From: Candidatus Solibacter sp.
GTDB lineage: Bacteria; Acidobacteriota; Terriglobia; Bryobacterales; Bryobacteraceae
Direction of reading: 5' to 3'
Assembly (NCBI GenBank): GCA_026394025.1
Contig: JAPKZC010000848.1
Location: 1 to 6,352 of the forward strand
Length of the DNA stretch: 6,352 bases
In this document: piece after piece, positions 1 to 6,258 of the stretch
Position numbering within the stretch: position 1 is the first letter of the stretch
How the letters are laid out: each line of letters begins with the position of its first letter
Program-made: the position numbers and the translations under genes
The notes under the pieces: model-generated
Databases searched by the model: none
What the model was told of the DNA's origin: nothing
The model's input: only the letters and a program-made list of their open reading frames with translations

Positions 1-375
1 GAGGTGCCACTTGCCGAAATATCCGGTGCGGTATCCGGCGGCGCGCAGGATGCTGCCGATGTTGGGCATGTCCGCGCGCAGCGGTTTGCCAATGCTCGCG
101 GCATCGACGTTCGTCAGCACGCCGGTCTGGTGCGGTTCCATCCCGGTCAGCAGTGCCGAGCGTGCCGGTGAGCACTGCGGAGTATTGCAGAAGGCGTTGA
201 GGAACCGGACGCCCCGCTCTTCAATACGCCGGCGGTTCGGCGTGTTGACTGGCCCCGGGAGGAGCGCCGTCTCCTGGTCGGTCATGAAAGCGAGAATATT
301 GGGTCGTGGTTGCGGTGGCGGAACAGCGGCGGCAACTGCCGCATAGCGGAGAAACTCGCGTCGAGAGGCCGGCAC
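1..375 (-). CDS. Sulfatase C, N-terminal part (type I sulfatase, cut by window edge)
   Basis: This is the first 125 codons of a formylglycine-dependent (S1 family) sulfatase, which hydrolyses sulfate esters. The protein starts with a twin-arginine leader (SRREFLR at residues 4-10, then an Ala/Val-rich stretch to about 20). The sulfatase fold begins at RPNILAFMTDQE (24-35), where D33-Q34 match the usual metal-binding D-D/Q pair. C68 sits in CSPAR (68-72), the signature whose Cys becomes formylglycine, followed by SALLTG. GKWHL (121-125) supplies the usual active-site Lys and His and is the last thing in the window. GTG at 375-373 is chosen because a TGA lies in frame upstream with no other start between, and it places the leader correctly. 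No Shine-Dalgarno sequence is visible. A TATACT lies 7 nt upstream, so the message may be leaderless. It is the last visible gene of the operon. The precise substrate is unknown. Confidence 0.9.
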   Translation of the reverse strand, partial: MPASRREFLRYAAVAAAVPPPQPRPNILAFMTDQETALLPGPVNTPNRRRIEERGVRFLNAFCNTPQCSPARSALLTGMEPHQTGVLTNVDAASIGKPLRADMPNIGSILRAAGYRTGYFGKWHL

Positions 376-438
376 GCAACGGAGTATAACAGGCCGCGCC
401 GGTGCGAGTCTTCAGGATGGTACAGGAGGCAGGGCGCT
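376..438 (-). other. Gap between the DUF4038 gene and sulfatase C
   Basis: This 63-nt gap separates the glycosidase stop from the GTG of sulfatase C. I see no hairpin with a T-run that would act as a terminator, so read-through from the upstream genes is possible. The only notable element is the TATACT just before the GTG, listed separately. Confidence 0.5.
383..388 (-). promoter_or_regulatory. Possible -10 element (TATACT) of a leaderless start for sulfatase C
   Basis: TATACT on the minus strand matches the TATAAT consensus in five of six bases and ends 7 nt before the GTG start. That spacing would put the transcription start on or next to the start codon. No good TTGACA-like -35 is visible at 17 nt upstream. 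It could also be chance in an operon that is simply co-transcribed. Confidence 0.25.
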
Positions 439-2121
439 TCACTCTTTTTCGAGCACGAGCAGACCGTCGTACTTGCCCGGCAGTGGAGGCACGGGCCAGA
501 GTCCGGCGGAATCACCCTGCGCTGTTCCCAGTTTCCATTCCTCACCCGTCACCGGGTCGAACCAGAATGCACGATAGTTCACACCGGATTCCATGTGGCG
601 CAACGCTTTCGGTTTGAAGCCGCTGAACGCCAGATATGCCATCCGCAGTTCGCCAGGTATGCCTCCGGCGTAAGGCGGCAGGTATTCCTCAGCGGGTGGC
701 GCAGGCTCGAGCCATTCCTGGTGCGGTTCGATCCGCCGGAACGGATAGCGCAGCATCAGTTTCTTGCCGAGTCCGACCTGTGCCGAGCCCGGGTACATCA
801 TAGCCACGTCCCAGGTATCGCCGCCCCAGTTCGAAGCACCGTGAGAGGTGCCGCCGAATGGGTCGCCCGACCGGTTGAATTGCCAGATGCCGTTGGCTCC
901 GTAGCAGAAGCCGGCGGCGCCCCCCAGCATGCTGCCCCAGAAGACCAGGCGCTGCACGTTCTGCCAGTTCTGCCAGCCGATGCCTTCGAAGCACACTTCC
1001 CCAGGCACAACCGGCATGTAGGGCTGAAGTTCGCGCGCCTTTCGCACGACGCGCACGCAGCGTGTCGCGCTCTCCTTGTCGGCGTGCCCCATGTGAAGGG
1101 AATCGAAATCGAGCACGGAGGGATCGGTCAAACCGCCGCGCACGCTGTCGCGGGTCGACCACGATTGCATGCTCACCGGACGCCGGAATCCGTCCACCTG
1201 GCGAAGATACTTGCCCACTTCGGTCCACTCCGCCTGTGCGCGCTTCGTGTCCTCCGGCTTCGTGGCTGAGTCATAGAACGGCAGATCGTTCTCCATCGCG
1301 AGGTACCACGTCACCGGATAGGCGCCCCAACGCGCGACACAGTATCGCCAGTGCCGGCACATCTTGGGGATGCCCATGCTCTTCAGGTAGAAGCCCCACG
1401 ATCCGACCACCGACGGGCTGATGCCGAGTTCCACCAGCAGAGAGATACGGAGGTCGGCATAGTCGAAGAAGGATGGCCGGATGCGTGCGTATCCCGGCTC
1501 CCACGGCTGGCCACCTTCGTTTTCGCTGCGCGGATCGAATTCGTGGGTATCGGTGTTGACACCCGCCGTGAGTTTGATGACGGTGAAACCCTTTGCCTGG
1601 CGGTCGAGCGCGAGCGTCCGAAATTCGTCGGGCCAGCGCAAGCGCTTCGTCATGCCGAGCCACCAGTCGTCGCCGAGGAAGAAGAAGGGAGTGCCATCCG
1701 CGTGCTCGAAACTGCGATGGTCATTCGTAAGTCGGATTGGCCCGTGTTTCAGCAGTGGGTTGTTCCCTTCGTAGGGCGCCGCGCGAAGCGATCCGGTCTG
1801 CGCGTGCAGGCTGGCGTTAGAGGGGTCCGTGCATTCCGTGCGAAAACTCCAGACGCCTGCCGCGGGAGCAGCAAAACGGACACGCCAGGTCTGATCCCCG
1901 GACCAGAATGCGGGGACGCGCAACTGAACGCCCTCCGGCCCGGCAAAGACAACATCGAGGTCGCAGCCGTTGAACGGATCGCGATAGGCTTTTTGTGAGG
2001 CGAACTCCCATTCACTAACGGTGTTCACCGTAGCGGGCCGTTCTTCGGTGGCCGCAATGAGGGGGCTCATACCCGCAACGCCCAATCCCAGTAGAAGTTG
2101 TCTCCGTGTGGTCTCGTTCAT
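439..2121 (-). CDS. DUF5060/DUF4038 glycoside hydrolase-like protein (apiosidase/GH140-related), exported
   Basis: A 560-residue probable extracytoplasmic glycosidase. Residues 1-25 are a leader with twin arginines (TTRRQLLLG) and a hydrophobic core. Residues about 35-115 look like the beta-sandwich DUF5060 domain (EWEF, FWSGDQTWRVRFAAP, GVWSF). From about 127 to 460 comes a DUF4038-type TIM barrel: DGTPFFFLGDDWW (142-154) is the family's usual first-strand motif, YLAMENDLP (273-281) offers E277, and PGEVCFEG (373-380) offers E375 and E379 as candidate catalytic carboxylates. The last 65 residues (FWFDPVTGEEW, LLVLEKE) resemble the C-terminal beta domain called putative collagen-binding. DUF4038 proteins include GH140 apiosidases, but the family is broad, so substrate is not assigned. 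ATG at 2121 is 16 nt after the sulfatase B stop, with a modest GGAAAG ribosome site 4 nt upstream, so translation is probably coupled or at least co-transcribed. Confidence 0.87.
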   Translation of the reverse strand: MNETTRRQLLLGLGVAGMSPLIAATEERPATVNTVSEWEFASQKAYRDPFNGCDLDVVFAGPEGVQLRVPAFWSGDQTWRVRFAAPAAGVWSFRTECTDPSNASLHAQTGSLRAAPYEGNNPLLKHGPIRLTNDHRSFEHADGTPFFFLGDDWWLGMTKRLRWPDEFRTLALDRQAKGFTVIKLTAGVNTDTHEFDPRSENEGGQPWEPGYARIRPSFFDYADLRISLLVELGISPSVVGSWGFYLKSMGIPKMCRHWRYCVARWGAYPVTWYLAMENDLPFYDSATKPEDTKRAQAEWTEVGKYLRQVDGFRRPVSMQSWSTRDSVRGGLTDPSVLDFDSLHMGHADKESATRCVRVVRKARELQPYMPVVPGEVCFEGIGWQNWQNVQRLVFWGSMLGGAAGFCYGANGIWQFNRSGDPFGGTSHGASNWGGDTWDVAMMYPGSAQVGLGKKLMLRYPFRRIEPHQEWLEPAPPAEEYLPPYAGGIPGELRMAYLAFSGFKPKALRHMESGVNYRAFWFDPVTGEEWKLGTAQGDSAGLWPVPPLPGKYDGLLVLEKE

Positions 2122-2125
2122 AGGT

Positions 2126-2131
2126 CTTTCC
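2126..2131 (-). promoter_or_regulatory. Ribosome binding site for the DUF4038 gene
   Basis: GGAAAG lies 4 nt before the ATG inside the 16-nt gap after sulfatase B. It is a weak Shine-Dalgarno match with rather short spacing, but it supports the ATG that gives an intact twin-arginine leader. Confidence 0.4.
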
Positions 2132-2137
2132 AGCGGG

Positions 2138-3637
2138 CTATGCGGGCGCCGTGCGATGAGCCTCTGCCAGCGGGAGATGCGGGTCGTACTTCGGGTTCAA
2201 GCCGGGAACCTCGCTTCCGCAGGAGCGAATCCAGGCGTGCAATTGCCGCTGCATGGAGCGGGCACGGTCCGGCATGCGCGCCGCGAGATTGCGCGTCTCG
2301 CCGGGGTCGTTGCGCAGATTGTACAACTCCAGACGAGCGCCAACGGTGTACTCGGCGCGCTTGTCTTCGTCGATGAAGTCGCCGAAGTAATCGATCAGCT
2401 TGTAATCGCCGTCGCGGATGACGGCCGAAGGAGTGGCCAGCCAGCGCACGTCGTAAAACGGCATGTACCAATAGAGGGCGCGACGGGCGATGCGCTTGCC
2501 GCCGAAGAGCGGCACCAGGCTGACTCCGTCCACGCTGTAGTTCGGGGGCGCCTTGGCCCCGGCCATCTCGAAGAAGGTGGGCATGAGATCGACCGCGTGC
2601 ACCGGCGTCTCACAGGTTGCTCCACTTTGCGTGACGCCGGGCCAGCGCACGATCATGGGCACGCGGAGCCCTCCCTCGTAAGCGAACCCCTTGCCGGCGC
2701 GCAAGGGCGCATTGCTGAAATCTCCGGGCGCCTCCACCAGGCGTACCGGTTCTCGGTCGGCGGGCGCGGGTGGATTGGGAAGGTACGTCCGGTAGACGCC
2801 TCCGTTGTCGCTGAGGAACACCACCGCCGTGCGCTCGCGCAACCCCATGCGATCCAGTGACGCAAGCAGGCGCCCGATGGCGGCATCGAAATGCTCGATC
2901 GCGGCCAGGTAGGTAGCGTGGTTGATGCCGGTTTCCGGGTAGCCCAGCCGCCGGTACTTCTCCACCAGGAGGGGCGGGGCGGACACGGCCCGGTGAATCG
3001 AGTGATGCGCCAGGTAACAGAACCACGGCCGCTCGCGATTGGCTTCGAAGAACGCGATGGCTTCCTCGGTGAAGCGGGTGACGGACTTGTCGCCGGTATT
3101 GTGTTCGTTGGGGATCTTCGCGGGCGTCTGGGTGACGTCGAAGCCATAGTGGTGCGAAGCCTCGGGGTTGAGGCCGATGTAATTGCCGTCCGGGTTGGCG
3201 GTGAGGTGCCACTTCCCGATGCACGCGGTGGCATATCCAGCAGCCTTCAGGCCCTTCGCCATGGTGAACGCGTCACGCGATAGATTCTCGCCATACGGCG
3301 GTTCCGTGACACGCGCGCTCGGATAGCCGTACCAGGGAATCACATGCCACATCTTATTGCGCGCCGTGTACTGCCCGGTCAGTAGCGTGGAACGGGTTGG
3401 CGTGCACTGCGGTGTGACGTAGGCCTGCGTGAAGCGCACGCCTTCTTTCGCCAGCCGGTCTAGATTCGGCGTCGGCACGAAGCGGTTGCCGAAGCAGGAA
3501 AGGCTGGGGTAGCCCAGGTCGTCCATCAGGATGAAGAGGATGTTGGGGCGGCTTGCGGCAGCGCGCGCCGCCTGTGTCATTGCGGTCCCGGCCAGGGCGC
3601 ACAGGGCATCCCGGCGGGATAATCCGGCCAACGTCAT
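2138..3637 (-). CDS. Sulfatase B (type I, exported, CTPTR signature)
   Basis: A complete 499-residue S1-family sulfatase, a normal length. The leader has twin arginines (LSRRDALCALAG, residues 6-17) and an Ala-rich end near 29. RPNILFILMDD (30-40) gives the metal ligands D39 and D40. C78 in QCTPTRSTLLTG is the residue expected to become formylglycine; Thr rather than Ser follows it, an accepted variant of C-x-P-x-R. GKWHL (141-145) provides K142 and H144. LAHHSIH (209-215) provides the active-site His. LSDNGG (275-280) provides D277 and N278 for the metal. AGKGFAYEGGLRVPMIVRWP (314-333) provides K316. RDGDYKLIDY (408-417) and ELYNLRNDPGETRNLA (437-452) are the usual C-terminal sulfatase strands. 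All catalytic residues appear present, so it should be active. It acts outside the cytoplasm on a sulfated sugar or aryl sulfate not identifiable here. The gene follows sulfatase A by 37 nt and precedes the DUF4038 gene by 16 nt. Confidence 0.95.
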   Translation of the reverse strand: MTLAGLSRRDALCALAGTAMTQAARAAASRPNILFILMDDLGYPSLSCFGNRFVPTPNLDRLAKEGVRFTQAYVTPQCTPTRSTLLTGQYTARNKMWHVIPWYGYPSARVTEPPYGENLSRDAFTMAKGLKAAGYATACIGKWHLTANPDGNYIGLNPEASHHYGFDVTQTPAKIPNEHNTGDKSVTRFTEEAIAFFEANRERPWFCYLAHHSIHRAVSAPPLLVEKYRRLGYPETGINHATYLAAIEHFDAAIGRLLASLDRMGLRERTAVVFLSDNGGVYRTYLPNPPAPADREPVRLVEAPGDFSNAPLRAGKGFAYEGGLRVPMIVRWPGVTQSGATCETPVHAVDLMPTFFEMAGAKAPPNYSVDGVSLVPLFGGKRIARRALYWYMPFYDVRWLATPSAVIRDGDYKLIDYFGDFIDEDKRAEYTVGARLELYNLRNDPGETRNLAARMPDRARSMQRQLHAWIRSCGSEVPGLNPKYDPHLPLAEAHRTAPA

Positions 3638-3645
3638 GGCTGCAT
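3634..3645 (-). CDS. Possible three-codon leader reading frame (Met-Gln-Pro) overlapping the sulfatase B start
   Basis: An ATG at 3645-3643 reads ATG CAG CCA TGA, and the TGA overlaps the ATG of sulfatase B as ATGA. The GGGAG ribosome site is 5 nt from this first ATG but 13 nt from the sulfatase B ATG. Ribosomes could therefore start here, stop, and restart on sulfatase B. It is equally possible that it is a chance triplet and the true start uses the longer spacing. Confidence 0.2.
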   Translation of the reverse strand: MQP

Positions 3646-3650
3646 GATAA

Positions 3651-3655
3651 CTCCC
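3651..3655 (-). promoter_or_regulatory. Ribosome binding site upstream of sulfatase B
   Basis: GGGAG lies in the 37-nt gap between sulfatases A and B, 13 nt before the sulfatase B ATG and 5 nt before an out-of-frame ATG. No in-frame start exists in the gap upstream of the annotated ATG, so that ATG stands despite the long spacing. Confidence 0.4.
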
Positions 3656-3674
3656 GGCGTGGAGATGAACAGCG

Positions 3675-5183
3675 CTACGCCTTGGGCGGAAACCCCCGTG
3701 GGTCTTTGTCCACCGGGGCGGTGTCCGCGGTGCGCGCGTACCAGTCCAGAAGCCGCCGCTCCAGACCGGCCTGCACTGAAGCGGAGCCGCGCTGCCCGAA
3801 GAGGTTGTGCAGTTCGCGGGGATCGCGGGCCAGGTCGTACAGTTCGCTCTCCCCGTCCGGCCGGTAGATCAGTTTGGCCTCGGTGGTACGGACCATGGAC
3901 GCCCGCGTGATGGTCTCGGGGCGGTCGTTCTGGAGCTTGGCCTTGGGATAGTAGATGCCCTTGGGATCCGCGTCCGCGGGGCCCGGCTCGAAGCACTGCG
4001 GTTCGTAGACGTTGTACCCGCCTTCGGAGAAGGCCGCCCGCCGGGGGTCGCCTGGTTCTCCGCGCAACTGGGGCTCCAGGCTGCGGGCGAAGTGAGTGTG
4101 GCCCGGCTTGATACCAGCCATACTCAGACAGGTCGGCATGACATCGTAGAGTTCCACGATTTCCCGCGAGACGTGGCCCTGCTTCACTCCCGGGGCGCGG
4201 ACGATCAGGGGAACGCGAGTCATGGTGTCGTCGAGTGCGCTGGGCCACTTCTCGACCAAGCCATAATCGCCGCCCCACTCGCCGTGGTCGGAGAAATAGA
4301 ACACGGCAGTGTCGCGCGCGCGTCCCAGGCGCTCCAGTGCCTCCAGCATCTCGCCCAGAAGCCAATCGCTGTAGCTGATCATGCCCAGATACACGGCCTG
4401 GATCTTGCGCAGCGCGGCATCGTCCAACGCCGTAATGCGACGCGTCTCGCGGATCAGGCGGTGGAAGTTGGGCTTGCCTGCGAGGTCGGGCGGGCGCAGG
4501 GGCGGCAGCTTGGCCGGATCGTACATGTCATGGAAATCCGCCGGGGCACAGAATGGAGGGTGGGCGAAGCGCAGCGGCAGAAAGAGGCAGAAGGGCCGCT
4601 CGGCACGTTCAATCGCGCGGATGCCGGCCTGGACCTTGGCGTAGTCGTCGGTGTCGCGGCGATCGCCCGACGGGCCGTAGAGAAAGGAATAGAAGTGCGG
4701 ATCGGTCTGGGGCCACGGATTGCCAGGCTCGGGCTTGGTGCCACGCGGCGAGGCGTACTCAGTGACGCTGTCCTTAAAGCTGCCCGGCGCCAGCAGATCG
4801 TTCTTGCCGTACCAGAACACGTCGTAGCCTTGCTGCTTCAGGTAGCGGAACATCTGGGGCTCATCGGGGCGCAAGAGATAGAACAGGCTGCGGTGGCCGC
4901 GTACGTGGACGGGCCATCCGGTGAGCAGGCTGCAGCGCGAGGGGGAACAGACCGGGTTCTGGGCGTGGCACTGCTCGAAGCGAACTCCCTCTTTCGCCAG
5001 CCGGTCGACGTTCGGCGTTTTTGCCACGGGGTGGCCGTAGCAGGAGAGGCTCTCGGAGCGCACGGTTTCCGGCATGAACAGCACCAGATTCGGTCGCGCG
5101 GCCGCCGCCTGCGCCGCCGCGGCGGCCACGGCAAGAGGAGATACGGCCCCCGTCTGAAGGAATTCTCTTCGCGATCCATTCAT
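3675..5183 (-). CDS. Sulfatase A (type I, exported, atypical GKND motif)
   Basis: A 502-residue S1-family sulfatase and first gene of the operon. The leader has twin arginines (SRREFLQTGA, residues 4-13) and a long Ala-rich stretch to 29. C79 in NPVCSPSRCSLLTG (76-89) is the expected formylglycine precursor. FSDHGEWGGDYG (297-308) holds D299 and H300, the D-H form of the metal motif. Two sites differ from textbook sulfatases: where sulfatase B has D39-D40 this protein has E39-T40 (MPETVRSESLSCYG), and GKWHL is GKNDL (126-130), keeping K127 but losing the His. FAHPPF (206-211) keeps a likely active-site His. ELYDLARDPRELHNLFGQ (447-464) is the usual C-terminal region. These may be subfamily traits or signs of altered chemistry. 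ATG at 5183 is preferred over an in-frame ATG at 5327, because GGAGGT sits 6 nt upstream and it begins the leader properly. Confidence 0.92.
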   Translation of the reverse strand: MNGSRREFLQTGAVSPLAVAAAAAQAAAARPNLVLFMPETVRSESLSCYGHPVAKTPNVDRLAKEGVRFEQCHAQNPVCSPSRCSLLTGWPVHVRGHRSLFYLLRPDEPQMFRYLKQQGYDVFWYGKNDLLAPGSFKDSVTEYASPRGTKPEPGNPWPQTDPHFYSFLYGPSGDRRDTDDYAKVQAGIRAIERAERPFCLFLPLRFAHPPFCAPADFHDMYDPAKLPPLRPPDLAGKPNFHRLIRETRRITALDDAALRKIQAVYLGMISYSDWLLGEMLEALERLGRARDTAVFYFSDHGEWGGDYGLVEKWPSALDDTMTRVPLIVRAPGVKQGHVSREIVELYDVMPTCLSMAGIKPGHTHFARSLEPQLRGEPGDPRRAAFSEGGYNVYEPQCFEPGPADADPKGIYYPKAKLQNDRPETITRASMVRTTEAKLIYRPDGESELYDLARDPRELHNLFGQRGSASVQAGLERRLLDWYARTADTAPVDKDPRGFPPKA

Positions 5184-5189
5184 GTTTCG

Positions 5190-5195
5190 ACCTCC
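5190..5195 (-). promoter_or_regulatory. Strong ribosome binding site of sulfatase A
   Basis: GGAGGT is an exact Shine-Dalgarno core 6 nt before the ATG at 5183. It decides the start in favour of this ATG over the 48-codon-longer in-frame alternative at 5327. Confidence 0.8.
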
Positions 5196-5221
5196 GTCCG
5201 TGTCCATCCGCTTCCCAAGAG

Positions 5222-5276
5222 AGTGTATCGGGCCGCGGCGCCTATTGCGGATCCTAAACTCCTGTCCAGTGTATCG
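5222..5276. repeat. 9-bp direct repeat AGTGTATCG (5222-5230 and 5268-5276)
   Basis: Two exact copies of AGTGTATCG lie 46 bp apart, start to start, in the divergent intergenic region. On the minus strand each carries TACACT, a possible -10. The left copy would give a leader of about 30 nt for sulfatase A. They could be operator half-sites, alternative -10 regions, or chance. Confidence 0.3.
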
Positions 5277-5294
5277 TGGCGCGAGTCGCCGTGT

Positions 5295-5300
5295 TACGAT
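5295..5300 (+). promoter_or_regulatory. Possible -10 element (TACGAT) before the GH106 remnant
   Basis: TACGAT fits the TAnnnT pattern and ends 7 nt before the ATG at 5308, the same spacing seen before sulfatase C. No Shine-Dalgarno sequence is visible between them, which would fit a leaderless start. The downstream gene is broken, so any promoter here may be a relic. Confidence 0.25.
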
Positions 5301-5307
5301 TCGGCCA

Positions 5308-6221
5308 ATGCCGAACCGAAGCGCCACGCGTCGCGACTTTCTCGCCGCGCGCTTCGACGGCGGGCGCCTGCTCGTGCGGGGCCAGGCCTACCGCGCGCTG
5401 ATCCTACAGCGTAGCCAGTCGATCCCGATAGCGACCCTGCGCGCCATCGGCCGCTTCGTCGATGCGGGCGGGGTGGCGATCGCGCTCGACAGTCTGCCCT
5501 CACGTGCCACTGGAATGGCGGACTGGCGTGCAGCCGACGACGAGTTGCGGCGGCTCGTGGAATCCATCTGGCGGCCCGGGCGTGGCGCGCATTTCATCCC
5601 CGGCTACAAATTCACCAATGTGCCATTCGTTTCCAATGAACAGCCGCCGCGGAAAACGCCACCGCTTCAGCCGGGCCAGATCCAACTTCTCGAAACGTTG
5701 GGCAAGTACATCAGCCTCGATTTCCTGAGGGAGAGTCGCCGCCAGAGCGACGGCCTCACGTTCCACCACCGGCGGGCGGGCGAGGCGGACATCTTCTTCG
5801 TGGCCAACATGCAGGCGGAACCAAGCCGCGAGACCGTATCGTTCGCCGTGCGCGGGAAGCGGGCGCAGGTGTGGAACGGGATGGACGGGGGAATCGAACC
5901 GGTCGGAATCGAGGAGCGCGATGGACGCACTCACCTCGCGGTCGATCTGGCACCGTGGGAGTCGCGTTTCTTCGTTTTTGCACCGGGACTGCCCCTTGAG
6001 CCCGCAAAGCGCAGCCGCGCAGCCCTGCCGCCGGTCGAGATCCCGGGACCGTGGCAACTGAAGCTCGAGGGCGCCCGCTTCCCGCGCACGGAGAAGACGG
6101 TGGAGCGGTTGGCTCATGGGCCGAGCTGGGCGTGCCGCATTGCTCGGGAACGGGAACCTATGGCGTGACGTTTCGTCTGCTTGCCGCGTATGCCTCGCCC
6201 GGTGTGGAGTTGACGCTAGAG
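5308..6221 (+). pseudogene. GH106-type alpha-L-rhamnosidase remnant: internal deletion, frameshift, 3' truncation
   Basis: A broken relative of GH106 alpha-L-rhamnosidases, which normally run to roughly 900-1,100 residues. ATG at 5308 starts MPNRSATRRDFLAA, the beginning of a twin-arginine leader, but the hydrophobic core is missing. From residue 15 the protein jumps to the family's late region: RFDGGRLLVRGQAYRALILQ (15-34), PIATLRAIGRFVDAGG (40-55), HHRRAGEADIFFVANMQ (153-169) and LAPWESRFFVFAPG (214-227), then GPWQLKLEG (247-255). The catalytic domain is therefore gone. Frame 1 stops at 6166-6168, but the continuation GSWAELGVPHCSGTGTYGVTF is in frame 3 from about 6111; adding one G at 6109-6113 would give L-G-S-W. 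Similarity fades near 6221 and this second frame ends with TAA at 6240-6242. The family call is from recalled motif patterns; a GH2-like relative is the main alternative. It is almost certainly non-functional as a hydrolase. Confidence 0.75.
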
Positions 6222-6258
6222 TCCTTGTCCAAAGAATTGTAATTCGAATGCGTCAAGT
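6222..6258. other. AT-richer junction after the GH106 break, with a short inverted repeat
   Basis: From about 6222 the sequence stops resembling the rhamnosidase and becomes clearly AT-richer than the rest of the window. GAATT-gt-AATTC (6234-6245) is a 5-bp inverted repeat. This 37-bp stretch separates the break from the stop codon of a minus-strand frame, a distance usual for the end of an insertion sequence, but I cannot match a family. Confidence 0.3.

Larger units (their letters stand above)
5184..5307. promoter_or_regulatory. Divergent intergenic region, likely operon promoter
   Basis: These 124 bp separate the start of sulfatase A (minus) from the start of the GH106 remnant (plus). The stretch contains the strong ribosome site of sulfatase A, a 9-bp direct repeat, and a TACGAT close to the GH106 ATG. 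Each repeat reads CGATACACT on the minus strand and so contains a -10-like TACACT. No clear TTGACA-like -35 pairs with either. The position makes it the natural site for the operon promoter and any operator, but the exact promoter cannot be fixed by eye. Confidence 0.4.

Noticed and set aside
1..375. Sulfatase C as a truncated or broken gene
   Set aside because: The frame is open with all expected motifs up to the window edge, so it is simply cut by the window.
310..1269. A 319-codon plus-strand open frame opposite the DUF4038 gene
   Set aside because: It is antisense to a protein with recognisable domains, rich in Arg, His and Ala as shadow frames usually are, and has no motif or ribosome site.
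2021..2860. A 279-codon plus-strand open frame opposite sulfatase B
   Set aside because: It is the antisense shadow of a complete sulfatase and spans the B/DUF4038 gene boundary with no independent support.
5182..5307. An earlier start at 5182 for the plus-strand GH106 remnant
   Set aside because: It would overlap the ribosome site and start of sulfatase A and adds 42 residues with no family resemblance. The ATG at 5308 begins a twin-arginine leader.
5184..5327. An upstream ATG at 5327 extending sulfatase A by 48 codons
   Set aside because: The extension is Arg-rich, would bury the twin-arginine leader inside the protein and runs past the divergent gene's start. The ATG at 5183 has a perfect GGAGGT at 6 nt.
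3807..5414. A 535-codon plus-strand open frame opposite sulfatase A
   Set aside because: It lies antisense to a gene with clear sulfatase motifs. Long shadow frames are expected in GC-rich genes, and its product shows no recognisable domain.
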